From Paraphysomonas bandaiensis (Eukaryota; Chrysophyceae): a stretch of 64,000 nucleotides of DNA. The first letter of the stretch is position 1, and each line of letters begins with the position of its first letter. This document shows, piece by piece, positions 21,282-34,290 of this stretch. Both the position numbers and the translations under genes were made by a program. Where the stretch lies: assembly GCA_965644295.1 (NCBI GenBank), contig CBFFRP010000287.1, forward strand, positions 62,001-126,000, written 5' to 3'. The notes beneath the pieces were generated by a model that saw nothing but the letters and a program-made list of their open reading frames with translations, was not told the origin of the DNA and did not search any database.

Positions 21282-24200
21282 ATGGACCGCGCTCATGAAA
21301 TGCCTAACTTCGATCGAGTACGTGAGAATTTCTTGAAAAGAGTAGAGAGCGGGCTGGCGTCTCGCAATATGTCAGCCTCTCATAATCACACCTCACGAGC
21401 TAAAAATTTATTCGTTATGGTAAATATAATGAATGAATATATCATTATGATAATGTCATATTTCTCTATTAGAGTGTGATGAGTCTGGGGTATTTATCGA
21501 CAGATATAGATAGGGAGATCTTTCAGTATGCGTCGAGGTTTGGACCGGAGTTGGATGGATTGGAGACTACCCTGGAGTTTATGGAGTACTTATTTGAGCA
21601 TCTTAATGAGGTATGAGCTCAATAGCATTGATTGTGCGATTTTGATTATAAAGACTATGTGCTTCATGCCACACTTCTTAAGTTTCCATACATTTTCACG
21701 GTTTATCGAACTGATGCAGGAGCACCCTTCAAACCCTACTAATTTCCCGTGCCTGAATCCCAAGAGCGAGAAACCTTTTGACTGGCCGTTGGTGGATATG
21801 GCGGACTATGAGTTTGGGTCATCTGCAACTACGGAAAGAAGAGATATGAAATGTGTCGTTGTGGTTACAGGATTGCCACCTCTGCATACGAAATGGTAAC
21901 TTGTTGGTGTGTGTGCTTGGTGACTGGTAATCTTGATTCTACAATGGTTTTTACTATGTGTAGTATGTACACTTCATTAAATAAGTGTTACCATTATATT
22001 TACGTTTCTATTTTAGGGTCAGTCGTATGAAGGATTTCATTTCTCATCTTTTCCTTCGTAATATCGGACAGGTAATGCGAAGCATTATAAGCCGTACGAA
22101 TGCTTATTAGCGGTCTGAGGCGGTTCTCCACTGCACGCTTAAGATAATTACTCCTTGTATTGTAGGTCAAGTCAGTGTGCCTTCCTCTTGATTCTAGTGT
22201 GAGACGTGTGAAGGGCATCGGCTTCATAGAGATGGCCACAGTATCCCAGGCGTGGCACGTCTACGAGGCATTAGATCATTTCTGTTGGCCGCTTGGGTGT
22301 GGAAAAGCAACGACTGTTTTGCAGGCGGTGAACTGCACTGACAGCAATATGCATGCATTGTAAGTGGATATTGAAGTAGATGTCGAGCACGGTTCGAATA
22401 CTCAATTGGTTGTTATCATATGGAGTATTACGCTTTCTTTTATGTATTTCCTTTTTTATGTACCCATCCAATTGGCTATCGAGTATGTAGTTGTAGCGTT
22501 TATATTGTTGTGTAGCAACGACATCAGGGTATGGTTTGACTGAATATGATGTGTGCAGGTGGAAAGTACAGATGTTTAAGAACTATGGCCGCACAGAGTT
22601 ACGGCCATCTCAATTTTTGGCTAACACAGTCAGTACTACCATGAATCAGCGTCCTAAACCACGTAACTCCTCGAAAAAACGGACTAAAGATGGAGTTGGC
22701 GGGTCGTTACAATCACTGTCCCCTGGTAACTCAAGACCAGGTAATAGTCATGTATTGCTGAGTTGTGTGTCTGACCTCATAAGTATCCGTGGTGTGTATG
22801 ATTCATGTGTTATGTCATACAGATAGAGATTGTCAGCGACTGCAAGTTCATATTGCAAGCCACCCACCGAATTGCGACCCGTCAACAGACAACATGGATG
22901 AAAGAGTCAACATTTCTGCATCACAACTATTACGCGCAGCACTCAAGTTTACAAAAGCCGAAAATTTGTCTGACAACAATGTGGTAAGTATGAAAAATAA
23001 ATGGTTGTCACGTCGAAGATTGTGTATCTTTTGTGATAAGACAGCAGCGCAGTGTATGTATGACATGCGATTTGTATGAAGTTAATTGTACAGAGTGGCG
23101 TTGTGATTGATGAATGTTCGCAGTGTATCTCCAGTGATAGATATCAACATGTCGGCGTGTCTAATGTCGAGGTCACGAAATCAGAACAAGTAGAAGACAC
23201 TGATATGGTCAACATGGGGCATCTTGAGCGGTCATTACAATCTTCCGATTCAAATTCAAGTGTAGACAGCGAGACTGAGTCAGACAATGTGTCCCAAAAC
23301 TACTCTGCACCTATTGGAATAAGTCACGAAGTAGGAACGACTAGAAGTCAAGGTGAAAAGTTGAAAGGACGATATGTGTCTCTTCAAGAGACGAACAGTG
23401 ATGACAATGATGAAGTGCGAGAATTTGGTAAGATATACATTTGGCGCATAGTCTGGTAGCCACCCGGACAGTGAGTAATCTATGTTATGATTGCTACATG
23501 TATGTACTCATAGGTTCCATCTTACTAGAAACAGTGCGATGCGTATTTGATATGGCATTGCATGCGAAAGCAATACACACTACTCTAATAATATGGTATA
23601 GATGACAACGCCTATACAGCGGATGAATTTTACGTTGATAATGTCGAAGGGGATGACTCGAGTGTAGAAGGTAAACACTTGATACATTGATATGCACACT
23701 GCACACTGTTGACCTACCAATAACCGAAGCTGGTAGAGGATGTTGTGTATTTTAAACATGCTTATAGTATTGGATTTGTGTATGGTATTGGTTTTTCTTC
23801 GGTAGTTCGTACAAGATGATCTTTTTTTCGAAACTCTGATCAAATGTACTATATATTCCGAGTTTGATATGGTGATGTTTTACTGCTTCCTTGTAGAGAT
23901 TATGAGTGACAATAGCAAGCGCCAACTTGCGGATGAGCTTAAGCAGAAAGTGTCTGATCTGGTGCAGTCTATGAACACTCTTCGATCCAACTTAATTACG
24001 GCCATGGGCGGGGGATATATATGTCGTCGCCACAATGGAAGTTCAAGTTTTGATGAAGCATGGGTAAAAGCAGATGTACGTTCAGCTATTTTACATATTT
24101 AGTCGTCACGTATCATCTGTGTAATGGAACTACGTTTTAAAATAACCGTTTGATATCACATATGATGTGATACGTATGTCGAAAATAACGCATCTGCAGG

Positions 24201-26493
24201 CTGATATCCAGCGCGCGTTAGAAAAGAACCAGCTGTCCTTGCTATTGCAGGCTGAGCAGGGCTATACTGAGGTACATTTTTGTCAGTATATTTGTCAGTT
24301 GATTTTATAGTACCATCATATTTATGAGATGTCTTGCATATGTTGCGGGTATTGCGTCGCGGTATCGCAACTGTATTATAGCACTGCACCAGACTTCTGC
24401 GTACATCAAACGAATTAATGCTGCAACACGATTACATATTTTTTGTTGTCGATTGTATGTGTTGTTCACGATTTGTGGTGTGTATGTCTATTAGTCGTTA
24501 CAGCTATGGTTACCAGAGGAGGAGCAAGGGACAGATCGTAGCAATGACTCTTGCGTACCTGATGATGTAAGTGAACTTCAGTATATTTATGGGGTGTCGG
24601 CTTCTGTTTAGAGTCATATGCACAGCTTTTGCAGTACATTATACTTAATTTATACGCCGTGGTATAGTATATAGACAATAGTTCTAAGTTTTTTAATGTT
24701 TGTTCTCATTGCACAATTGCACAGGGTGCTCATGATGTTCCCCTGAGTACGCTGTCATACATTCTTCGACAAGCAACTTCAAACGTTCCAGTATCTTGTG
24801 ATTTTAGTACTATGACGTCAGGATCGAGGAGTGTGGCTGAAATTCATGTGAGTTTACACACGTGTTTGTTATGTATGGCTAATTTTGCTGCGAACTACCT
24901 GAAGGTGATGATATCGACTTTAAGAACATTGGCTTTAACAGGTATTTTAGGCATTGCTCAATTTGTGTAATGTGTGAAACGAAGATTACATGTTCTGATG
25001 GCCTTAGTCTCTATTAGTTTGCATTCCTGGACAATATTTTGTAAAAGTCTCATCGAATATGTTTCTTACTTTAACGTAGGGTGGATTCGACGGTCTGAAC
25101 AACGTATGTCTGCTCTGAGAAGATTGTATCACGACAAAGCAGGTGGTGATACACTCGAGTTGTAAATATATAGCTCTGTCGATTTGGCAGTGCCAGTTAC
25201 TGTGCAGTCTGTATGTTTAGGTGTGCTTGCTATATGTTCTATTTTGGTATACATTTTTATATAAATCACGACGGATAATCGTTCATACCTGTGCGCGCAT
25301 AGCTCGAGCAGTAGAGTGTGAGGACCAGCTAGTGGAAGCGCTGGAGAAAACTCGGAAGTATACGGTACGGTGTGCTCAAATAGACGTGCTGTACTTGTGT
25401 GTTGTCATTTTTTACTGCTGATCGACCTTTGCCGCACTCCTATATATAATTTTAGTACTACATACACCATTCGCAGTCTAATAGCTCATATACTTCAGAG
25501 CCAAATGAATCAACTACAAGGACGAATCAATGAGCTACAAGAAAGCTTATCATATCACCGCGTAGCTGCGGATAGGATAAGGTATAATTACAAGATATGT
25601 AATACCGAAGATGAATGTACATTCTGTCTACCTCAGTACACATCGTAGTGCGGAACAATTAATAAATCGTGTCAGTGTGTGTACTTTGCTGTATGCGTAA
25701 AACAGTGTTGTGTCGAACAGTATATAGCATATTGATATGGCGCTTTATTCGTTAATGTATCATTGACTGTGACTTTCATTTCACTCGTGTATATGAACAC
25801 AACTGCACAGAGCTCTAGAGTGTATGTTGGCATCAGCTGAACAAGAACGATCTGCTGCAGTAGTATCACTTCAAGATGCGGAAAGAAGACTAAAACATAC
25901 TCAGACACTTGCTAGTCAACAATCTGGCAAAAATCAGTCCAAAGGAAGAAATGCTAGTATGATAGACAATCGAGGAGAAGGTGATACGATGAAACTTGTT
26001 GACGATGTTAGCCAAACTACATTGTCAGAGTGGGAGGCATGCTCTTTGGAGAAGGTATTGCGCGAATAGTAGTATGGGAAATGTTGTGGGCTAGTATTGA
26101 TGTTTCGTTGGTCATTTAATTTCCACAGCCTTGACTTATATATTATGTTTGTATTGCTGAAATATTAGTATTTTTGTCGCCCGATATGTATAACACTTCT
26201 ATTAATAGCTAAACAAGGCACAGTTGTCGCTTGAGTCCACCCTCATGAATGTAAAACTCGCGAAAGAGCGTGTGAATGAGCGACGTCAGAAGGAAATAGA
26301 ACAAAAACGTGCCCATGAATCGGAATATTCTCTATGTTGCATTTGCCGAGACAGCCCAAAGACAATTCTGCTTTTGCCATGCAAACATCTCTGTGTGTGT
26401 GAGTCCTGCTCTAAAACGATGGCTAGTCGCAGAGAAGTATCGTGTCCAGTGTGTCGTAGGGGAGTGTCTGACGTCCTACGAGTGTATACGTAG
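21282..26493 (+). CDS. RRM - coiled-coil - RING finger protein, probable RNA-binding E3 ligase
   Basis: Nineteen exons are proposed: 21282-21419, 21473-21610, 21720-21895, 22017-22071, 22166-22359, 22559-22740, 22823-22983, 23094-23427, 23602-23670, 23897-24075, 24200-24271, 24495-24566, 24725-24847, 24951-24966, 25080-25142, 25303-25364, 25499-25581, 25811-26054 and 26209-26493. They total 2646 nt, 881 residues. Residues about 135-225 form an RRM-like fold (CVVVVTGLPPL, then KGIGFIEMATVSQAW), closest in feel to the eIF3b type. A Ser/Asp-rich middle and heptad-like helices follow. The end is a C3HC4 RING (CCICRDSPKTILLLPCKHLC, then CESCS and CPVCRRG), typical of E3 ubiquitin ligases. Exons 14-17 are the least certain. 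Two separate genes split near 22740 cannot be excluded, though that junction keeps frame. Confidence 0.65.
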
Positions 26494-27041
26494 CAGAGGC
26501 CACTGACGATAATGTCAACAATGACGCTTGTATATCTTCTTTCTATATTTACTACCAAAATGTGTTGTACCCGTAGACTATCATTTTTTCTGTCGCAGTG
26601 TTTGTGTTGATAATAATATGGTTATAATTATTAGTGAGGTCCTGCTCAATGTTTGTTGGCGACACTTGGTGTTTATCATGGTAATATTGTAGATTAAATT
26701 AGTGGTGAAGTGCATCACAAAAACACAGCGAAAATAATAAAATCTAGAAGCTACTTTCTTTTTTGTAAATCCATCTTAAGCAGCTATGTGGGTAAATACC
26801 AAATACTTTTTGAGCCTAGTACCCGTGAAAACAGACATACATTGAAATATGACATTAATTTTATAAAAAAGTACCTCGCCCGAATAACATAACAAATAAT
26901 CCTATTGATTACAAGACGGGATGATGAATGTAGTAGAATGTATCTTAATTACATTTAACACAAAATGATAGATTTCATACACTTATAGAGATATAATAAA
27001 GGTGTGTGCTTTGCAATATACCACTAATTAATCAAGACTCG
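26494..27041. other. A/T-rich spacer
   Basis: About 550 bp downstream of the RING gene. The 60-codon frame at 26710-26892 has no features. Nothing else seen. Confidence 0.35.
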
Positions 27042-27468
27042 CCCTCAACAAAGTCGGTGTTATGGGGTATAAGTACCGGAGATATTTCTCTGGGAAACTA
27101 ACGTGAGCCGCATATATAATCAGCAGATAACATTCTGCCCACACTCAAAGCCAAATGCTTGTGTGGTACAAGGGACACTAAAATTAGTCTCACTTGTGTA
27201 GACGTGTTTGGGCCTTGACGAATAAACAGGCATCATGATGGACGGGGCCCATCTCAAGGGCATCCGGGATATTGGGCTGCCTACTGAAGTCAAGCATCCG
27301 GGGTGTTCACCTTAAGGACAGAGAGCGCCTTGGTGCTTGCGGTGACGCACAATCAGCTTTCGTGGCACCAAAGAGTAGGATATCAAAGTTAAGCACTAGT
27401 CAGTTAAATTGTTTTGCAACATTTTTTCTGTCTCTTACACGCCTATTGCTAATAAAAGGACATTCACT
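27042..27468 (+). mobile_element. SINE-like retroposon, copy D1
   Basis: Full-length copy of the family: begins CCCTCAACAAAGTCGGTGTT and ends CACGCCTATTGCTAATAAAA. It keeps the block GGCATCCGGGATATTGGGCTGCC that copies A and C lack or have altered. It is directly followed by a second, partial copy. Confidence 0.65.
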
Positions 27469-27471
27469 TCT

Positions 27472-27815
27472 GTCTTTAGGCCCTGATGAATAAAGAAGCA
27501 TCCGGGAATGGGTCCACCTCCCACCTCTAGGGTTAACGGGGTATTGATCTGCCTACTAAAGTCAAGCATCCAGGCTGTTAACCTTAAGGACTCAAAAATC
27601 CTGAAGTCAGCAGATGTCAGGTGTATCAACATTCTGCTTTCTCACTGCGTTTGCCGAGTGCTAGAACGAAAGTGAATACGCCTTGGTCATTGCGGTGAAG
27701 CACAAGCAGCTTTCGTAGTTATATATAGTAGGGTGTCAGAGTTAAACACTAGTTAGTTCAATTGTTTTGCAAAATCAGCTCTGACTCTTACACGCCTATT
27801 GCTAGTAATAAGGCA
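27472..27815 (+). mobile_element. SINE-like retroposon, copy D2 (5'-truncated)
   Basis: Starts within the family consensus at GTCTTTAGGCCCTGATGAAT and runs to CGCCTATTGCTAGTAATAAG, so the first ~200 bp are missing. It lies head-to-tail behind copy D1. It also carries an extra block (about 27600-27665) with AGCAGATGTCAGG and CATTCTGC that resembles the family's 5' half, which suggests rearrangement. Confidence 0.55.
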
Positions 27816-28122
27816 TTCACTACTAATTACGACACGCATTAAAAAACACAACACAGTAATAAATAGAGTCGAATAAAATAAGCACCTACTTGGAAGAATG
27901 GCCGAGTTTGATAATACACTTCGACTGAAAAGTGTGAAATAGCTACTCTGGGTGAACGTACCTTAAAGAATACAACAAAGATTTAAATTTGGATCTTCAC
28001 GAATGTTGATGTTGCATGTTCCAAGGATAAAGAAGGTATTACGGTGGCCCTGGATAAATAACTACCAACATACGTAAAACGTTTACTACGGCGGCATTTC
28101 AGTAATTATTACTACACACAAA
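27816..28122. other. 3' flank of the eEFSec gene
   Basis: About 300 bp, A/T-rich. If the organism's SECIS elements follow the eukaryotic rule they would lie in selenoprotein 3' UTRs, not here; none was searched for or recognised. Confidence 0.3.
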
Positions 28123-31100
28123 CTAGCTAGATAGTGCAATATGTACGGACGAGCCAACATGCACTGCTTCTTCAGGCTTCCCGTCCATCACATCAAATCG
28201 AACTTTGCACTTTCCCATTTTGGCAAAAGGCCCTGTTAACTCACCGCTTAATGAATGTGATTTAATCGTAGTAATAGTGGCTACTGAGCCTACATACTGT
28301 CTAATGTTTTCCTCTATGGAGAACGCACCATGAACAATAGCAACCACACTTTGAGAATCCGGAACGACTTTGAGACTTTCAATGGTGCCAATTCGTGTTG
28401 TGCTGAGAGTTATCGACGAGTGCCCCTGTTCTTGTCTGTGGCCAATTGTCTGGGGGTCTATAATATTCGACTTCGTGTATTTCAGCAGAGGGGGAACAAT
28501 AGTTGTTGTCGGGGAAGTCTTATCAGGTCCAGGGCCTGTGTGGTTTTTCAGTGCAAATTTTGCAGCCAATTGAGCTGCTACAAATGCTTCACTTGCACTT
28601 TGTATTGAGGTTTTACTTTGAGGTAATTTGGGAGGTTGGGATTCCTGCTCGACTTTAGAACGATCATTGGACGTGGATGCCAGTTTCGCGTAAGAGAGTG
28701 TTGTCGATGAGCCAGACGTGACGGGTGCTGGGCGGGATGCCACCCTAACACTTAATCCTGGAGCTCTGAACTGTTGCCTTTCACGCGCTGGTGCTTTCTC
28801 TATGCCAGTGCTCGTGCTCGATTTCGCAGGGGCTGTTTGATGCACTTTGTTCCCTCTGGTTACCAACGACAATGTGGACATCTGGCTAACTTTATCACTG
28901 GTGGACTTCTTTACGCCTACTGTACTCAAATCTAGTGGGGAATACTTTTTCGAAGCTTGGGGTTCTGTAAATCAGAGAACATAGTAGTTACATGCATAAG
29001 TTAATGCAGTGTAAATATCTCTCTGTATAGACGATCCATACATATAAAACTCAAGGTATTCATAAAAATAGACCAACATTGCACTACAATGTACAGTCCA
29101 TAGGAAAATATACCTGGCTTCGTTGACAAACTCTCGGATTTGGATGACCGGGAGGAATCCCCTCCTATCGAATCAACTGGTGACAACTTCCCACCAGGAC
29201 TATTTGTAGATGGCGGAGTGTCATTCCTGCGGGTAGTATTCGTAGGTGCATGGGTATCTTTCCCACTTGAACTATTCCTAACTGGCAGAGTATACATTTC
29301 ATCTGGCTGACTACTGCGACTGCACTGCCCGCCCTCTACCTCTTCCTCGTCCATAGTAGCCTGTTTCATTGCATCCAAAACGTACTGCACATTATCAGGT
29401 TTTTTGCTCTCTTCGTTACTTCCCGTGGATTTGTCAGAAACACAAGCTTGTTTACTCTGGTCACTATTTAATGAAGCGCCAGATCGAGAACTAACACTAG
29501 ACGTGGCTGTCATTTTCTCATTGGTTTTAGTCGGTGTCATTGAGTCACAGTTTTTGATATCACTTTCAAACTCGATACCACGTTGACTCATGCCTTTTTC
29601 CTTGTCGAACACATACCTTTTGAACTTCAAAACAAGCCTGCTTCCTGCAGTCAAATCCTTTACGCCTTGAGGAAAACGAATCTTAAACTTGTCGCTGGAA
29701 CCAAAAGAACTGTGAATTGCTCCTACAACTTTTCCTTCTTTCGTTTGTAGTTTCAGGCCCAAGAAGTTTTTAATGCCAGCAAACTTGCTATATAACTTCC
29801 ACCCGACTGCCTCATACGTCATATTATCCTCTCTGACATCAATACATCGCTGAATTTCACATTCCTTAGACTTCCACTTATATAGCCTCAATCGTTCAAG
29901 GGCAGTGGATGGCTGCAATGCTGCCTTAAGCGGGCCATAAAACGCCAGTCTACAGGTCGTAGATCCTCCAGCAAACGCATCCTTCGGATCGACCTCAAGC
30001 CTTGACGCAATGACTAGGGAGCCGAGGGGGCAATAAACTGGTGTCTGAAACTGAAGCAGCATCCACTGAAGTGGTTCTTGTCCATAGGATACAGTGTTAC
30101 CAACAGTTCTTGCACCTAATTGTAAATCGCAGTCAGTGTGCATAACAAATGCAGTAGGCTTATGTGCCAAAGACGCAGAGCACGATATTTATGCGCTCGG
30201 AAACGTAATTTTTTGTTGACATGTAGTAAAGTGCATATATGGATTGTTACCTCCTAAAAGTTCATCTTGGTACTCATAATCCGCATCCCAGTCAAATTGA
30301 ATGTCAGGAAAGTTTGAGTTAAAGGAGGAGTTAAGCGTAGATTGACCTGAATAGCACAGTCACAACAGTCAAAATGTAGCAGATGCAGTGGCATAGTAGG
30401 ATAATCAGAGCTGTAAACTATTAGCGATATATACGCTGGATATTAGGTTTGCTGTGTAATACATACTGCGACAGCAACAAAACTAACAACTAAGACTCGC
30501 CGCAGAACATAAGTTGAAAAGTGAATGAAATGTTCTCCGTGAGATGAATACTTTGATACTTGCCTGTACTACCAAGAACGTGACTGCCGTCCCCGAGATC
30601 CGCCTTCCGCTTCTCCAGCTCAGCTTCAAGTTCTTGGGCCCCAAAAAACAGAGCCGTAGCAGTAACAGTCGCATGTCCAATGCTCACATGGAACTTAGAA
30701 TTGCTCTTACAGTTCTGTTTGAAGAATCTCACTTTGCGTACCAAACATATTACCGTTGACAATAGTGTCACGGAATTAGGAGTAACTGCTATCCCACGCT
30801 CAATCAATTTCGGATCTAGGTTCGTGACACACAAACCCACACGATCACCTTGTTTAGCAGACTTCACTGACTTATGAAACATCTGCATACTCTTCACCTT
30901 CGCCACAAATAAACAAAAGCTGATATGAATAGGCATACAGTACCTTTCTAGTAACCTGTAAATCAGGCAGCTCAATAGTGGTATTGACTTGTACCGACCC
31001 ACTCAGCACAGTTCCTGAATAATACGAAGAGCATTGTTGTCATCCATAATCGAAATGTGGATAGTATACAACTAATCTGTACCTGTAACAACTGTCCCAT

Positions 31101-32135
31101 GTCCCTTGATAGCAAAGCAGTGGTCGATGGCATAATAAAACGGGCCATCAAAATTTCTATGAGGAAGAGAAATAGAGTTCCTAATAGCCTCCAATAGATT
31201 GGGAATACCCATAGTGGCCATTGCCGTCGTGGTTTCAGAATTACCTCGCTTGGAACCTAAGGGCGTCCAATTAGTCATAGTTTGCTCTTTTTCACACAAA
31301 GTAGTACACTCATACTAGCTCGATATGCAAATACTTATACGACAGTCTTAAATACATACTTTTCGCAGAAGCCGTCATGGCGCCAACACTGGCCACTTTT
31401 TCTCCTCCAATAGCAGCCGATGTAAGTATAATCTCGACATCCGAAAATTTTGTGGTTGAAAACACTTTGCGTATTTTCTTTATCATTTTATCAATCTGGC
31501 TCTCTTTGTCTTGCTCAGGAATCATATCTACCTTATTCAGTACGACAATCATCTTATCGGTGGTAATCTCCCCAATCACAATACACTCCGCAGTCTGGGT
31601 TTGTATACCTGAGATATTTAAAAAAGTCATTCATCACCGTAAACTTGTAGGTATCGCCATGATATTAACCACGCTTCGTTGTAGATGTATACCTTTGTTA
31701 ATATCGATTACCAAGACAATCATGTCTATGATTTGCGCACCCCCAATAATTGTCCGAATAAGAGAAGCGTGACCGGGACAATCCACTAAAGTGAACTGCA
31801 GTGCATCATATTGGTCCCCAACTTCGTTGGCGATATGCTCAGGGAGATCCATTGCAAACGACGAAAACCCTGTGGAGTGTATTAGGATATATACAAGATA
31901 ATACATTAAGCAACACATACACTCCGCATTAAATCAAGTCGCTGAAGCTACGAGTCATGCGCAATATACACATACCAAGATCTAAAGTAATGCCACGCCT
32001 CTGAGACTGGGGATTCTTATCTAATGCAGCTGTTGACAACGAAGTGCTCAAAGCCTTTACAAGGGATGTTTTTCCACTATCCACATGACCCAACACACCA
32101 ACATTTATGTTCAGTAATCGAGTGTTCCCCTCCAT
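28123..32135 (-). CDS. EEFSEC: selenocysteine-specific elongation factor eEFSec with long C-terminal extension
   Basis: Nine minus-strand exons: 32135-31976, 31869-31693, 31608-31360, 31256-31083, 31014-30956, 30897-30573, 30346-30251, 30115-29114 and 28964-28123. They join in frame to 1027 residues (human about 596). G1 is GHVDSGKTS (residues 15-23), with QSQRRGITLDLG, G3 VDCPGHASLIRTIIGGAQII and G4 LNKVDM; KVKSMQMFH and QGDRVGLCVT mark domain II. Domain IV (about 480-600) ends with LVLKFKRYVFDKEKGM. The factor delivers Sec-tRNA(Sec) to the ribosome at UGA codons with SECIS/SBP2. Beyond about residue 610 lies a Ser/Thr-rich linker and a C-terminal ~95-residue domain that resembles domain IV again (see findings). 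The exon 4 acceptor has an in-frame alternative 36 nt upstream. Confidence 0.92.
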
Positions 32136-33169
32136 ACTCTTATCTTAATTACTACGACTGAATAAAGCGATTGGAGACTGTATAATAGCAAACTAATATG
32201 ATGCGGTGTGATCTGCCTCAAGACAGACTGTTCTATCACTGTAACTATGCATACAACCGCGTATAATCACGTGTTGGGAGATATATACACGAACATGAGC
32301 GAGTGTGTTCTCCACTCTGCACTCTACATAACAAGGTCTAGATGTTCATATATACAGCAGTATACAGCAGTCCTTTGGCACTCCCAGTATTCCATGGTAT
32401 TCCGCGGTATTATCTATATACAGCTCCACAGAGTCTGTATGCGTATCTCTCCGTATATTCACATTCACGTACTTCGAAGTGGCAGCGGTATGTGTTCACA
32501 ATAGGCAGGTATGTAGATACTGCTGTATGCAATGGATACACAGTATCTTTGGCGAGATAATTCGAGTGGACAGTGAGATAGTTTTAGTATGAATAGTACA
32601 CTTCGAACTTATTGATGTCTATACTACTTTTCGACATGAAGATATTTGTTGCATTGCGGGTGCTGCAACACATCTATACGAACACACAAGAGAGGTCACA
32701 ACAATTGAATTGAATTCTTCAGAAGCTCTGGAGATATTTCACAGTGTTAAAATTGAAATTATGGAATTAAGTTGTCATGCAGATTTAGATGACTTGAAAA
32801 CGCCGAAATTTACACTATTCGCAGGCTTTAGAATGTGAAACTTTCTCTTTTCTACATAATAGCACTAACTAGTGTGCGCGTATTACCATCTATTAGAATT
32901 TTAATACTTATTTTAAGTGCAATTAAATGACTATTGTAGTATTTACACATTGCTTGCTGAGTATTTTTTAACTATTATCTCCAATGCAAGGATTACGACC
33001 TTGCTACCTAAAATTCTAAGACTTCAAGGAATAATACGCAATATATTAGGTATCAATATACTCAACACCAAGTGGAAGAAATATGCGAAGTTTATTTCTG
33101 ATAAATTTTCTATTTGCGTGTGTAAGGGCAGCTTAGTGATAGTTACACAGTTTCGAATAGGGGAATTGG
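32136..33169. other. spacer upstream of eEFSec
   Basis: About 1 kb containing the presumed eEFSec promoter. TATACAGCAGTATACAGCAG at about 32352 and a mirrored set near 32390-32420 belong to a small recurring motif family. Frames at 32208-32560 and 32917-33204 have no domains and are not called. Confidence 0.35.
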
Positions 33170-34290
33170 CAGGGCTAGGAAACAATATATTGCAATACTA
33201 TTGATATATAGCGTTCCAACAATACTATTGATGGAGATTTTAAACAGGCTCAACAATACAATTACAATATATTGCAATATATTAGTATGACTAATCAGTA
33301 AGTAAACACATCCGTAGATTCCTTTTTTAGTATTAGTCATTAAGATCATATGGCAACCAAACCCACAACTGCTTATAGCTACTAAAAATCCACCTCGTTC
33401 TCATCCTCTGAGCCATCATCGCTGACGTCAACATCACCATATTCATTCTTAGGCTGCTTAAACTTCCCCATGAGTAGGTCTACGTGCCGAATGAGAGGTC
33501 TAATGCCTTGGTCAGGTCTTGTCACAACTCCTTCCTTATTTCGCTTCTCTTTGCTCCCGAGGAGTTCATTGACCGCAAGGTTAAGTCGATGAAATGACAT
33601 CCAACTAGGGGCACACCTATACACTATTGAAAAGTTATAACAGACGACGATTTTACTCAAACAAAGGTATTACCGGAATCGTTTGCCAGCTTTCTGTTTG
33701 TAGCGCAGTTGTCCCCAATGCAAAACTCAACAATAATGCAAACATTATCAGCAATAATCACTCTACCCACTCTCAAAAATGTTTTTGCTTTGCCCGAAGG
33801 TTGGAAAACAAAAGCATCCATGGGACCATTGGTGCAGACAACCCGTAAATACTTCTTCATGGAATCTTCCCACTCACCATCATACATGTGACAATGTGTG
33901 GTTCTTCAAGTTGTTGTAGCCATTCGATATCTTCTGCACTCGTATGCGCCCACAGACTTTTCATTCGTGCTTGTTTGGTTCACCTTCAACCGAACTCCAA
34001 AAACAGCGGTAAATATCTCTACTTTTGTATGCATTCATTGCTCAGATGTCTCTTCTTATCACTATAGGATATATATACTATATTAAGAGAATTACTGTAC
34101 ATACATGTAGAGATGTGTAGAGTATTGTTTGAGCTGGCGATACATAAAACTATCATAATATTGATTGCAATATATTGCAATATATTGTGAGCCACTTTAA
34201 CAGAAACAATATTGATGGAAATTTTGGCCGGTCGACCAATCAATATATTGTACAATGTATTGCAATTCAATATATTGTTTCCTAGCCCAC
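33170..34290 (-). mobile_element. hAT-family transposon, deleted copy 2
   Basis: Ends are inverted copies of GGGCTAGGAAACAATATATTG-like sequence (left 33172 onward, right up to 34288), the same terminal type as the element at 10594-11398. CAATATATTG palindromes fill both subterminal regions. On the minus strand, 33887-33657 and 33660-33382 encode hAT transposase pieces (IIVEFCIGDNCATNRKLAND; then SFHRLNLAVNELLGSKEKR and an acidic C-terminus), in different frames and lacking most of the catalytic part. No matching 8-bp target duplication is visible. Confidence 0.8.

Noticed and set aside
22741-22822. Gene boundary between an RRM protein and a separate RING protein
   Set aside because: The 82-nt interval has good GT-AG borders and the flanking exons keep phase and frame, so a single gene is preferred, though not proven.
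26710-27041. Additional small genes between the RING gene and retroposon copies
   Set aside because: Only a 60-codon A/T-rich frame without features.
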